Shown here: positions 18,085 to 26,212 of the stretch, one piece after another
Numbering within the stretch: the first letter of the stretch is position 1
Layout: the number at the start of each line of letters is the position of its first letter
Assembly (NCBI GenBank): GCA_963787665.1
Contig: CAWBDZ010000006.1
Coordinates: 310,001 to 374,000, forward strand
Direction: 5' to 3'
Length of the DNA stretch: 64,000 nt
Source: JAJYUU01 sp963787665
GTDB lineage: Bacteria; Actinomycetota; Actinomycetes; Streptosporangiales; Streptosporangiaceae
The notes under the pieces: model-generated
Databases searched by the model: none
Told to the model about the DNA's origin: nothing
Seen by the model: the letters and a program-made list of their open reading frames with translations, nothing else
Program-made: the position numbers and the translations under genes

Positions 18085-18628
18085 CTAGTCCGGCTCGCGA
18101 GCGGCCGCGAGCGCAGCGGTGAACTCGGGATGCGCGCGTGCCCATCGCGACTCGGTGATCCGCTGGCGGAACGAGCGATGCCGGAGCGCCGCCGCGATCG
18201 CCGGGACAAGCTCGGCCAGCGGGAACGGCAGTTCGGCGTCCATCTCGGCGGCAGCCGACGCGGTCGCCGCCCATTCGGCCTCGATCTTCGGCAACAGGTC
18301 ACGGGCCCTGGCGGTCAGGTGGACAACCCGCTGCCGGGCATCCTCGCCGGGCTTAAGGACGACGAGGCCGCGCGCCCTCATCTGGGCCACGGTCTGGCTG
18401 GCGGCCGAATGCGTCACCGAGATCGCGCTGGCCAGGTCCCGGATGGGCACCGGCCCGAGCTCGACCAGCGCGCGGACCACCGGGCTGAACCGCGGCCGGT
18501 ACCCAGTCACGCCGAGGTCGGAAAGCACGGACGGCCACGTCGCCATCCATGAGGTCAAGGACGTGCCGCAGCTGCGTGCCGAGTCCGGTCAGCGCGTCGG
18601 CCTGACCGCCCCGGTCCCGCTCAGCCAT
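18085..18628 (-). pseudogene. MarR family regulator, frameshifted near the N-terminus
   Basis: The C-terminal 150 residues are a clear winged-helix MarR protein: VRALVELGPVPIRDLASAI, the recognition helix SVTHSAASQTVAQM, then GLVVLKPGEDARQRVVHLT. The expected N-terminus, from the ATG at 18628 (MAERDRGGQADALTGLGTQL, then RHVLDLMDGDVA), lies in a different frame. The two join near 18530-18545, where DGDVA should run on to VLSDLGVTGYRPRF. One or two bases are gained or lost. A fallback ATG at 18558 would give an intact but truncated 157 aa protein. The 18628 start overlaps the stop of the iminopeptidase gene by 3 bases, so iminopeptidase, MarR and MFS form an operon. Confidence 0.75.
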
Positions 18629-19592
18629 GACCGCTCCAGCCCTGGGCCGCGGCAAACCGGTCGGTGGCCGCGACAATCGCCGCGTCCATGGCGGCGCTGC
18701 CGCCGTGCCCGGTTTCTTCGATGAGGACGAGGTCGGAGCCCGGCCAGGCGGCCGCCAGCTGCCACGGCGTGCCCACCAGGTTGATCAGGTCGAGGCTGCC
18801 CTGGACGATAATGCCGGGAACGGCTTCCAACCGGGCTGCGCGCCGCAGTATCACACCGTCGTCGAGGAAATGATCGTTGCTCCAGTAATGCGTGACTAGC
18901 CGCGCGAACGCCAGCGCGAACTTCGGGTCCGCGTAGCGCGGATCGGGCCGCGGTGAGGTCGGGACCATGGCCTCCTCCCAGTCGCACCAATCGCGGGCTG
19001 CCTTTGCCCGGACGTCCTCGTTCCCCTCATTCAGCAGGCGGCTGTAAGCGGCGGCGAGATTTGTGTCGCGGTCGCGTTCCGGCACGCCGTCGCGAAAGCG
19101 CGCCCAGGCGGTCGGGAAGAGCGCGCCCAGGCCGCGGGTGAACAGCTCAACCTCGCTGCGGCGTCCGGTGCCGACGCCGCTCAGAACCAGCCCGGTGACC
19201 AGCCCGGTGTGCTCCTGCGCATAAGCGAGCGCGAGAACCGAGCCCCACGACGCGCCGCGGATCAGCCAGCTTTCGACCTCCAGGTAGCCGCGGAGCCGCT
19301 CGATGTCGTCCAGCAGGTGCTGTGTCGTGTTCGCCGCCAGGCTTACCGCCGGGTCGCTGACATGCGGCTTGCTGCGCCCGCAGCCCCGCTGGTCGAACAG
19401 CACGATCCGATACGCGGCCGGATCGAAATAGCGGCGCATTCGCGCGGTGCATCCCGAGCCAGGACCGCCGTGCAGGACGAGGGCAGGCATGCCCGCTGGG
19501 TTCCCGCAGGTTTCCCAGTAGATGGCGTTGCCGTCGCCGACGTCCAGCATGCCGTGGTCATACGGCTCAATCTCGGGGTAGCGGGTGTCCAT
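18621..19592 (-). CDS. pip: proline iminopeptidase (alpha/beta hydrolase, S33)
   Basis: 323 aa cytosolic aminopeptidase that releases N-terminal proline. The oxyanion region HGGPGSGC, the FDQRGCGRSKPH motif, the nucleophile elbow GASWGS (the family usually has GGSWGS) and the C-terminal ETGHGG His are all present. The late Asp is probably in GSLDLIN. The ATG at 19592 follows GAGG by four bases; a TTG five codons upstream is less likely. It is the first gene of the operon with MarR and MFS genes. Confidence 0.88.
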   Translation of the reverse strand: MDTRYPEIEPYDHGMLDVGDGNAIYWETCGNPAGMPALVLHGGPGSGCTARMRRYFDPAAYRIVLFDQRGCGRSKPHVSDPAVSLAANTTQHLLDDIERLRGYLEVESWLIRGASWGSVLALAYAQEHTGLVTGLVLSGVGTGRRSEVELFTRGLGALFPTAWARFRDGVPERDRDTNLAAAYSRLLNEGNEDVRAKAARDWCDWEEAMVPTSPRPDPRYADPKFALAFARLVTHYWSNDHFLDDGVILRRAARLEAVPGIIVQGSLDLINLVGTPWQLAAAWPGSDLVLIEETGHGGSAAMDAAIVAATDRFAAAQGWSGHG

Positions 19593-19616
19593 CGATCCTC
19601 GCTTCAATGTGACAGC

Positions 19617-19641
19617 GTTATAACAGCGCTAATAGATTAGC
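19617..19641. promoter_or_regulatory. palindromes in the pip-marR-MFS promoter
   Basis: GTTATAAC (19617-19624) is a perfect 8-bp palindrome. GCTAAT-AG-ATTAGC (19628-19641) is a perfect 6-bp inverted repeat with a two-base spacer. Both lie 25-50 bases upstream of the iminopeptidase ATG in an AT-rich pocket. MarR proteins bind such short palindromes and usually repress their own operon, so this is the best operator candidate. Confidence 0.5.
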
Positions 19642-19681
19642 ACATGGCTATCCGCGGGTGGGCAGGCCTTGAGCTGGCGGG

Positions 19682-20701
19682 TCAGGCGGGGCGGCGCCGG
19701 ATCAGCACGATCGCAGCGCCGACCAGGAGCGCTGACGCGGCGAGCAGCCAGCCGATCTCGATCGCCTCGAGAGCGTGGTACCGGCTTGTGGGCTGGTAGG
19801 TCACCCACTCGACGATGTGATGCGCTCTCATCCATGCCGCCGAGTTCAGCTGCTGCGCATTGTTGAGCAGGCGTCCGTCCGGGAAGGCCAGCCCTTCGCT
19901 GATGATCACAGGCTGAGGTGCCCGGAGACCCCCGAAGCCGGAATAGGTGTAGTAGCTTCCGCCAGCATGGAACTGAACTGCCAGTGCGCGGTGCAGCGGC
20001 GGCAGGTAATGCATCCGCCAGGATGCCGATACCGCGTAGAAAAGCGCGCCGTAGCAGGCGAACGTCGCCGCCATGGCGGGCAGCGTCCGCCGAATGGCGG
20101 TGCCGAGGACGACTCCGAGCGTGAAGGCGAACACGACCCAGCCCGCGAGCAGCACGGGGTTCAGGTTGAACAGCCACGGCGACCACGCCGACCGCGGATT
20201 GAGGCGCTCGAAGGCCAGGTGCGGGAACGGCGCGTGCCACCAGGCGAACAGGGCGCCGAGGCCGAGTGCGGCTAGTGCCAGCAGGGTGGCGATGGGCAGC
20301 CACTGGGCAAGCAGCCACCTGGTGCGGCTCGCAGCCTGGGTCCAGGCCAGCTTCGCCGTGCCGCTATCGATCTCGCGGGGCAGCAGCGGTGCGCCGAGGA
20401 ACATGCCGGCGAGCAGCGGAAGGAGCTGGAGGATGAGCTCGAACCACTGCAATACCCCGCCGTAGTCGACGCTGCCACGGGTGCTGCCGTACCAGTGGGG
20501 TCCACCACGGGCCGCGAGCGCATACAGGGATAGTCCCGTTGCCGCCAGCGTGATTGCCAGGACCGCGACGACAACGCCCGTCCAAAGCAGCGCGGTCCGG
20601 TGCTGGCGGGTCGTGGCTCGCACCATCCGGCGCCACGGCACCGCGGCGGCCTGCTTGACTGGCCGCTGGCTATCGCTGGCCGGCGGCGCGACGGCCGTCA
20701 T
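19682..20701 (-). CDS. ABC transporter permease (ABC-2 type)
   Basis: 339 aa membrane protein with a hydrophilic start, a first helix near residue 40 (TALLWTGVVVAVLAITLAA) and about six helices in all. The sequence APLLPREIDSGTAKLAWTQA resembles ABC-2 permeases of GntR/YtrA-controlled transporters. Its ATG overlaps the TGA of the ATPase gene (20698-20701). With the ATPase it forms an exporter of unknown substrate, often cell-wall-antibiotic responsive in this group. Confidence 0.85.
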   Translation of the reverse strand: MTAVAPPASDSQRPVKQAAAVPWRRMVRATTRQHRTALLWTGVVVAVLAITLAATGLSLYALAARGGPHWYGSTRGSVDYGGVLQWFELILQLLPLLAGMFLGAPLLPREIDSGTAKLAWTQAASRTRWLLAQWLPIATLLALAALGLGALFAWWHAPFPHLAFERLNPRSAWSPWLFNLNPVLLAGWVVFAFTLGVVLGTAIRRTLPAMAATFACYGALFYAVSASWRMHYLPPLHRALAVQFHAGGSYYTYSGFGGLRAPQPVIISEGLAFPDGRLLNNAQQLNSAAWMRAHHIVEWVTYQPTSRYHALEAIEIGWLLAASALLVGAAIVLIRRRPA

Positions 20702-21615
20702 GGCGTCGCCGCCGATCCGCCGCCCGATGCGGCCATCGCCGGGCCGGGCAGCATGCGGGCGGCAGGGTCGCGCAGGTAGCCAAGCACCAGGTCCTCCAGG
20801 CTGGCCGGGTCGGACTGCCAGCCGGCCGGGGCTGGAGCACCGGGCACTGAGGTCCTGACCAGCAGATGCGCCTGCGCACCTGCCTGGCGGGCATGAATAA
20901 CGGCGACACGTTCCCCGTCCAGGGCCATCTCGTTGCCGGGTCCGGTCAGGACGCGGTGCATGGAGAGCAGGTCCTCGACGCCGCCGGCGAGCTGGAGCTG
21001 GCCGCCGTTGAGCACAACGAGGTAGTCGGCGATCTGCTCGAGCTCGGCGACAACGTGTGAGGAGAACACCACTGACATGCCCTCTTCGGCAACCTCAGAC
21101 ATCAGCGAGCCCATGAGCTCGTGCCGGGCGAGCGGGTCGAGGCTGGCGAGCGGTTCGTCCAAGATGAGCAACCTAGGCCGCTTGGCCAGGGCAATGGTCA
21201 GCGCGAGCTGCGCGCGCTGGCCCCCGGACAAGGCGCGCACTTTGCGGTCCGGCGGGATGCGCAGCGTAACCAGGCGGGCGAGCGCGCGGTCGTAGTCCCA
21301 GTCGACGTTCAGGTTCCCGGCCAGGCGGAGCATGTCGGCGGCCGGCAGATGGCCGTATAGCGGTGCGTCTTGGGCCACGAAAGCGATGCCGACCCTGGCA
21401 GCGTCCGATCCGGGTCGCTGGCCGCCGAGCACGGCGATGTCGCCGGCGGTCGGCCGCAGCAGCCCGGCAGCGAGGTTCAGCAGCGTGGTCTTGCCTGCGG
21501 CGTTCGGCCCGACGAGGGCGACGACGTGGCCTTCGGGGATGGCCAGGCCGCAATCACGCAGCGCCCAGGTCCGCCGGTAACGCTTGGCCAGGCCACTGCA
21601 CTCGATCACGTTCAC
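20698..21615 (-). CDS. ABC transporter ATP-binding protein
   Basis: 305 aa ATPase with Walker A GPNAAGKTT (residues about 36-44), Q-loop VAQD, signature LSGGQRAQ near 128, Walker B LLILDEP and H-loop SSHV. An extra C-terminal region of about 90 residues is typical of exporter ATPases such as YtrB. GTG 21615 overlaps the stop of the GntR gene by four bases (GTGA). It partners the permease at 19682. Confidence 0.92.
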   Translation of the reverse strand: MNVIECSGLAKRYRRTWALRDCGLAIPEGHVVALVGPNAAGKTTLLNLAAGLLRPTAGDIAVLGGQRPGSDAARVGIAFVAQDAPLYGHLPAADMLRLAGNLNVDWDYDRALARLVTLRIPPDRKVRALSGGQRAQLALTIALAKRPRLLILDEPLASLDPLARHELMGSLMSEVAEEGMSVVFSSHVVAELEQIADYLVVLNGGQLQLAGGVEDLLSMHRVLTGPGNEMALDGERVAVIHARQAGAQAHLLVRTSVPGAPAPAGWQSDPASLEDLVLGYLRDPAARMLPGPAMAASGGGSAATP

Positions 21616-22154
21616 GCGACTTCGCCCGTGTGCTTGGAGGCTTGGGATCGCTGCCGGGCGGGTTGCCGGTCTGCGCCGCGACGCTGGCCCTGCTCGTCGT
21701 GGCGCTCAACAAAATCCCGCAGCGAGGTTGTGAAAAGAGCCGCCATGCCGTCGCCGTCCAGGCCCGCGGTCTCGGCGGCCCGCAGCCAGGCGACCAGGCT
21801 CTTGCGAAGCTCAGCCTGCTCGGCCAGGCCAACCCGCCGCAACGTGCCAGCGATGAACGTGCCCTGGCCAGGCTTGCCGGTCGCCAAACCGCGGTGCTCA
21901 AGCTCGCGGTAAGCCTTCAGCACAGTGTTGGGATTGATCGCCAGCGACTCGACCGCCTCCTTGACCGTCGGCAACCGGTCGCCCTCCTTGAGGTAGCCGA
22001 GCCGCAACGACTGCTCAACTTGGTGGACTAGCTGCAGATAGGTCGGGACTCCGGACGCCGGGTCTAGCCGGAACCCGATCGGCGAGCTGGCCGCGGGCGG
22101 ATCCGTCACCGCCCCTGCAGGCGACGAGTCCTTAGACCCTTTATCTATAGTCAT
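21612..22154 (-). CDS. GntR family regulator, YtrA subfamily
   Basis: 180 aa regulator with a winged helix at about residues 30-100 (GVPTYLQLVHQVEQSLRLGYL, LPTVKEAVESLAINPNTVLKAY, GLATGKPGQGTFI) and only a short C-terminal tail, as in YtrA-type GntR proteins that control ABC operons. The ATG at 22154 lacks a ribosome binding site and may be leaderless. Upstream, ACCCTT and AAGGGT flank the start region as a possible operator. It is the first gene of the regulator-ATPase-permease operon. Confidence 0.88.
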   Translation of the reverse strand: MTIDKGSKDSSPAGAVTDPPAASSPIGFRLDPASGVPTYLQLVHQVEQSLRLGYLKEGDRLPTVKEAVESLAINPNTVLKAYRELEHRGLATGKPGQGTFIAGTLRRVGLAEQAELRKSLVAWLRAAETAGLDGDGMAALFTTSLRDFVERHDEQGQRRGADRQPARQRSQASKHTGEVA

Positions 22155-22186
22155 AGGTGAAGGGTAAAGCCAGTCGATCCGCGGTG

Positions 22187-22570
22187 TCAACGCCCGTCGC
22201 CGACGTCGCGAGCCTCCGCCAGCCACCCACCGAACTCGTCGTCCAGGTCGGTAATCGCGGCGACGAAGTACTTGTGGTAGATCAGCCTTTTGGTGAGCGG
22301 CTCCGTCGCGATAATGCGCCGATCGCTGAGCCGCCGGGTCAGGTTGAGGTGTCCTGCCAGCCCGCGTTGCGTGGTCCGGACTGATGCGAATATGCGCCGT
22401 GTCCCGCACAGCACAATCGGTCCGTTCTGCAGTTCAAAGGTCACAGGGCCGGCCGCTCGCGCGAGTGCCACGAATCGCCAGAACATTTCGCCCGTGGCCG
22501 CGGAAGCGTCGCGCAAGTAGGGACCGAAGTCGGCATCGCTGGCTGCGGTCGGCCAGCGCGACTTACGCAT
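22187..22570 (-). CDS. DUF5655 domain protein
   Basis: 127 aa small protein matching the DUF5655 pattern: an N-terminal helical part, VTFELQNGPIVLCGTRRIFASVR, then RGLAGHLNLTRRL and the acidic end ITDLDDEFGGWLAEA. The function of this family is not established; members often sit alone or fused to DUF4287. ATG 22570 has GGGAGAG upstream and is preferred over a TTG ten codons earlier. It lies 32 bases upstream of the GntR start on the same strand. Confidence 0.7.
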   Translation of the reverse strand: MRKSRWPTAASDADFGPYLRDASAATGEMFWRFVALARAAGPVTFELQNGPIVLCGTRRIFASVRTTQRGLAGHLNLTRRLSDRRIIATEPLTKRLIYHKYFVAAITDLDDEFGGWLAEARDVGDGR

Positions 22571-22687
22571 CCGCACTCTCCCGGCGAGACGCAGCTGCAA
22601 ATCGGCTGATTAAGCCTTCTGACGGTCGCAGCCGACGTGCGATCCGGTCAAGTCCGTTCGCATGGCCGCCGCTGGGTGGTCGCGGGT

Positions 22688-22759
22688 GCTTTGTTTAGCG
22701 TGACATCCACACCACTGCTCAACTATGAGCAGCACTGTCAAACTCACGCTAAACAAAGC
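22688..22759. repeat. 72-base nested inverted repeat (MITE-like)
   Basis: GCTTTGTTTAGCGTGA (22688-22703) and its exact reverse complement (22744-22759) form a 16-bp perfect outer stem. Inside it TGCTCA and TGAGCA form a second small hairpin. The element is AT-richer than its surroundings and carries no reading frame. It resembles a miniature inverted-repeat element or a structured RNA rather than an ordinary terminator. Confidence 0.6.
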
Positions 22760-22803
22760 CCGGGCGGTGGCGTCCCGTCCCCCCGGGCGGCGCGGGCGGG
22801 TGG

Positions 22804-22842
22804 CAGCGTCCCGTCCCCCGGGGGGCGGGGGACGGGACGCTG
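22804..22842. terminator. strong GC hairpin, 16-bp stem
   Basis: CAGCGTCCCGTCCCCC (22804-22819) pairs perfectly with 22827-22842 around a seven-base loop. It lies about 65 bases past the stop of the minus-strand secreted-protein gene and is most simply its transcription terminator; a U tract is absent, as is common in high-GC actinobacteria. Confidence 0.65.
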
Positions 22843-22906
22843 GGGGGTTGGCCGGCCGGGGGTCTGGCCGGGCTGGGGGTTGGGCCGGGCCGCGGGGGGC
22901 GGGGGG

Positions 22907-23643
22907 TTAGAAGGCGGGGGTGGCGGTGGTGATGTCGTAGTGGGGGCCCCAGTACCACTGGGTGGCCTGGGCGCCGGGGAGGTTGTGGGGGATGCCGGTG
23001 GGGTCGGCGATCCACCAGCGGACGCGGTGCTGCAGGTGGCGGGGCAGGGCGGCGACGGCGGCGCGGGCGGCGGGCCATTCTGACCGCATGGTGTAGAGGC
23101 GGGCCAGGGTGTGGGGCTGGGTGGTGAGCTTGGCGCGGGTCCAGGCGGCGGCGCTGGCGGGGGTGGCGTCGCCGGGCTCGATGTCGAGGGCGGCGGCGCG
23201 GGGGTCGGTGCCGTTGGTGTCGATCCACAGGACGTGGCGGCCGGTGACGGCGGCGGGGCTGACGGCGTAGCCGCCGTCGGCGTAGGTGGCGATGTCGTGG
23301 CGGGCGGGGATGGCGGCGGGGGTGACCGAGTCGTAGATCCGGTACGGCCGGGCGTCACGCCGGGCGTCACGGCGGGCGGCGGCGGCACGGCGGGCGGCGG
23401 CGTCGGGCGGGCGTCGGTGCGGGCGGCGGCCAGCCGGGCGTGCGTGGCGGCCTGCGCGGCGTGCGGGGCGGGGTGCCCGGCGGGGGCGTGGTGGGCGTGC
23501 GGGGCGGGGTGCCCGGCGGCGGCGGTGGTGAGGGTGGCGGCGGAGGCGGTGCCGGCGCCGGCCAGCGCCGCGGCGGCGCCCACGGCGGCCAGGACGGCGC
23601 GGCGGCCGCGCAGGGCGCGGGTCAGTCGGGCGGTGGGGGGCAT
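22907..23643 (-). pseudogene. secreted actinobacterial protein, frameshifted
   Basis: From the ATG at 23643, which has AGGAAGGA upstream, one frame reads a signal peptide (LRGRRAVLAAVGAAAALAG, then ASA) followed by a His/Pro/Ala-rich linker with two GHPAPHA repeats. A second frame from about 23370 down to 22907 reads a compact domain: YRIYDSVTPAAIPARHDIATY, VLWIDTNGTDPRAAALDIEPGD, VRWWIADPTGIPHN, ATQWYWGPHYDITTA. These look like two halves of one exported protein split by an indel in a repetitive GC-rich stretch near 23340-23370. The function is not known; the Trp- and Asp-rich domain is reminiscent of GH25/DUF1906-like secreted hydrolases. Confidence 0.65.
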
Positions 23644-23974
23644 CGGGCGTCCTTCCTGTCGGCTGCCGGGCGGCCGGGCGGGCCGGGTGGCGGCGGGTAA
23701 TGGCAGGTTCGACGCGGGGGGTGGCGGTCTGGTTTCGTGGTGTAACCGAGGTCACTACTTGCGGGTAACTTTGCTGCCCGGTTATCCCGACATGCCCGGA
23801 ACGGGCCCCGCGGGACCGGCCATCAGCGACCAGCCCGCCTTGGCCGACGGGCTAGCCGCGTAGAGTCGGCCGAGTTGGAACTCGCCGGGACAGCATCCGC
23901 CGGGACAGCACCCGCGCGGGACAGCATCCGCCTGGCACCCGCACTCGCCGCGCTGCCATCGCAGAAAGAGTTCT
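23644..23974. other. divergent intergenic region with short tandem repeats
   Basis: About 330 bases between the minus-strand secreted gene and DUF2252. It holds GTAAC-containing AT-richer sequence at 23740-23770, a likely promoter zone, and three imperfect 16-17 base copies of a CCGGGACAGCATCCG-type unit at about 23885-23932. No gene is seen. Confidence 0.4.
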
Positions 23975-25366
23975 ATGCCAGTGCCGAGCTCATCGAGACC
24001 TCCGCGCTCTCAGGCTGCGCTGCATGATCTGCCAGCAACCAGCGATGAGCGACGGGCATCGGGCAGGGCCGCGAGGAAACGGGCAGCTCGGGGCACGCTC
24101 GGGCACTGGGCCGAGGGTGACCGCGGGCACGATGCGCTAAAGACGATCTTGGCCCAGAACCAGATCCGGGTTCCCGAGCTGGTTCCCATCCGGCATCAGC
24201 GGATGACGGCCTCGGCGTGGAACTACTACCGGGGCGCGGCAGCAGTGATGGCTGCGGACTTGGCGTCGCAACCCGACAGCGGACTCGAGGTGCAACTGTG
24301 CGGTGACGCTCATGTCCTGAACTTCGGCCTTTGGGCCACGCCAGAGCGGAACTTGTACTTTGACTTGCGCGACTTCGACGAGACGCTGCCCGGCCCGTTC
24401 GAGTGGGACGTCAAGCGCTTCGCGGCCAGCCTTGTGGTAGCTGGGCGGGAGAACCGGCTCAAACCCGCTAAGGCCGCCGATGCGGTCATGGCCGGCGTGG
24501 ACGCGTACCGCCTGAGCATGCGCCGGTACACGGCGATGCCGGAACTGGACATCTGGTACGACGGCATGTGCGTCGACAGGCTGATGAGCTATTTCCAGGC
24601 GGCCGACCGCGGGCGGGTCTCGATCCACATTGAGAAGAAGCGGCAGCGCCGCACCAGCCTAGGAGCTTTTGCCAAACTGACGACGATGGCGCACGGGCGG
24701 CCCCGGATAACCGAGGAGCCGCCGATCCGCGTCACGATCGATGATGACGAGCAGGCCGACCTGGTGGACCACTTCCTGGCTGAGTACCGGCTGACACTGC
24801 AGGAGGACCGGCGGATTCTGTTCGACCGGTTCACCGAGGTCGATACGGTCCGCCAGGTCGTGGGGGTTGGCAGCGTTGGCATGCAGGTCTATCTAGTCCT
24901 GCTTGAGGGGCGCACCGGCGCCGACCCGTTGTTCCTCCAGGTCAAGCAGGCTGGGCCGTCGGTGTACGAAGCCCACACCCGACCCAGCGCGCATGACAAC
25001 CACGGTGCGCGAGTGATCAACGGAAAAAGGCTGGTCCAGACCGCGACCGACATCTTCGTTGGCTGGGGCTCATTCCATGGCAGCGACTACTACGTTCGGC
25101 AGTTCCGTGACATGAAGATCATCCCGACTACCGAGCTGATCGCCCCGCGTCTCGCCGAGTTCGCTACCGCATGCGGCGAGGCACTCGCCCGCGCCCACGC
25201 CCGCACCGGGGATCCGGTAGCTATCGACAGCTACATCGGGAAGGGCCCCAATTTCACCAATGCCATCGCTCGCTTCGCGTACCAGTACGCCGATCAGAAC
25301 GAACGGGACCACGCTCAGCTTGTGAGCGCCATCGCAAAGGGCGCCGTAGAGAGCGCGCCTGGCTAG
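23975..25366 (+). CDS. DUF2252 family protein (copy 1)
   Basis: 463 aa protein of the DUF2252 family. Hallmarks: ELVPIRHQRMTASAWNYYRGAAAVM, LCGDAHVLNFGLWATPERN, FDLRDFDETLPGPFEWDVKR, and near the end ARAHARTGDPVAIDSYIG followed by YADQNERDHAQL. The conserved GDAHxxNFG and DFDE motifs recall the catalytic loops of kinase-like aminoglycoside phosphotransferases, but activity is unproven. The ATG has a weak AGAAAGAG site upstream. A paralogue of the same layout lies at 51467-52909. Confidence 0.9.
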   Translation: MPVPSSSRPPRSQAALHDLPATSDERRASGRAARKRAARGTLGHWAEGDRGHDALKTILAQNQIRVPELVPIRHQRMTASAWNYYRGAAAVMAADLASQPDSGLEVQLCGDAHVLNFGLWATPERNLYFDLRDFDETLPGPFEWDVKRFAASLVVAGRENRLKPAKAADAVMAGVDAYRLSMRRYTAMPELDIWYDGMCVDRLMSYFQAADRGRVSIHIEKKRQRRTSLGAFAKLTTMAHGRPRITEEPPIRVTIDDDEQADLVDHFLAEYRLTLQEDRRILFDRFTEVDTVRQVVGVGSVGMQVYLVLLEGRTGADPLFLQVKQAGPSVYEAHTRPSAHDNHGARVINGKRLVQTATDIFVGWGSFHGSDYYVRQFRDMKIIPTTELIAPRLAEFATACGEALARAHARTGDPVAIDSYIGKGPNFTNAIARFAYQYADQNERDHAQLVSAIAKGAVESAPG

Positions 25367-25400
25367 ATCGCACGCCACGCGGACAAGCACGCAAGCTCCC

Positions 25401-25799
25401 TTACTTGCCGTTGGACTGGCCGTCGTAGGTGTCTAGGTCAGTCAGGACCGTGTAGAACTCCCATGCCGCTCCGTCGGGATCGTTGGCCCACACCTTTGTC
25501 TGCCGCGCGTAACAGCACCGCGCCTCTTCCTCTGCTACCGGGTCGAGACCGGCGCCGGCTAGGCGTTGGTGAGCTTCCGCGACTTCCTCGGCCGACTCGA
25601 CTTCGACGCCAAGGTGGTTGATAGTCGCGCCGGGGCCGTTGCCCGGTGCGTTGAGCACGAGCTTGAGCGGCGGGTTGTCGAGCGCGAAGTTGGCATATCC
25701 GGGCTTGAGCTTGGCAGGCTTGGCGCCGAACAGCCGGCTGTAGAAGTCCACTGCGGCGTCCAGGTCGGAGACGTTGAGCGAGAGCTGCACTCGGGCCAT
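25401..25799 (-). CDS. ArsI/CadI-type VOC metalloenzyme
   Basis: 132 aa vicinal-oxygen-chelate protein. It shows the metal ligands expected for ArsI (Gln in MARVQLSLNV, His in INHLGVEV, Glu in AWEFYTVL) and the vicinal CCYA pair that binds trivalent arsenic in ArsI C-As lyases. Such enzymes cleave organoarsenicals or act in heavy-metal resistance. It is divergent from an arsR-type gene only 83 bases away, so shared regulation is likely. The ATG at 25799 follows a GGAGG-like site. Confidence 0.85.
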   Translation of the reverse strand: MARVQLSLNVSDLDAAVDFYSRLFGAKPAKLKPGYANFALDNPPLKLVLNAPGNGPGATINHLGVEVESAEEVAEAHQRLAGAGLDPVAEEEARCCYARQTKVWANDPDGAAWEFYTVLTDLDTYDGQSNGK

Positions 25800-25882
25800 G
25801 ACGGCCTCCCTGACGTATCGAAGATGCTCAATGGATGTACTATATATCGAGAACCATCAATACATCAGGAAGGGCTCATGGG
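25800..25882. promoter_or_regulatory. shared promoter/operator between arsI-like and arsR-like genes
   Basis: Short AT-rich divergent region with TACTATATAT near 25837-25846 and the partly symmetrical CAATGG...CCATCAAT pair flanking it. ArsR proteins bind imperfect inverted repeats around the -35/-10 region, so this is the expected binding site for both directions. AGGAAGGG at 25867-25874 is the ribosome binding site of arsR. Confidence 0.5.
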
Positions 25883-26212
25883 ATGGCCGATGAACTGGCC
25901 TGCTCGGTCCTGGCCGCGCCGTTGTCGGACGCCGAGTCGGCCGCGCTCGCTGCCGGGTTCGCGGCGCTGGCCGACCCTGGACGGCTGCGGCTGCTCAGCC
26001 TGATCGCCGACCGGCCTGAAGTCTGCGCGTGCGCACTGGTCGAGCCGTTGGGCAAGTCGCAGCCGACGGTGAGCCATCACCTGAAAGTGCTGACTGAGGC
26101 GGGTCTGATCACCGGCGACAAGCGCGGCCGATGGATCTGGTATCGGGTCGTTCCCGGCCGGCTTGACATGCTGCGCCGGGCACTCGAACAGCCAGCGGGC
26201 GTCGTGACATGA
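25883..26212 (+). CDS. ArsR/SmtB family metalloregulator
   Basis: 109 aa winged-helix repressor: ALADPGRLRLLSLIADRPEVCAC, then SQPTVSHHLKVLTEAGLITGDKRGRWIWYRV. The CAC pair at the start of the recognition region is the Cys-x-Cys type used by arsenite-sensing ArsR proteins, and a further Cys lies in ELACSV. ATG 25883 sits 8 bases after AGGAAGGG; an earlier in-frame ATG at 25835 is inside the promoter. It overlaps the next gene by ATGA and heads a five-gene run. Confidence 0.9.
   Translation: MADELACSVLAAPLSDAESAALAAGFAALADPGRLRLLSLIADRPEVCACALVEPLGKSQPTVSHHLKVLTEAGLITGDKRGRWIWYRVVPGRLDMLRRALEQPAGVVT

Noticed and set aside
22688..22759. Reading the nested inverted repeat as an ordinary terminator
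   Set aside because: A dedicated 16-bp hairpin at 22804-22842 already follows the upstream gene, and the outer arms are separated by 40 bases, too far for a simple terminator.
22744..22906. Pro-rich continuation of the secreted-protein signal frame past 22907
   Set aside because: It reads low-complexity Pro/Thr/Ser through the terminator hairpin; the conserved domain is in the other frame and stops at 22907.
23459..23520. Repeated GCGGGGCGGGGTGCCCGGCGG blocks considered as CRISPR or tandem mobile repeats
   Set aside because: Only two copies, and they encode the GHPAPHA repeats of the secreted protein.
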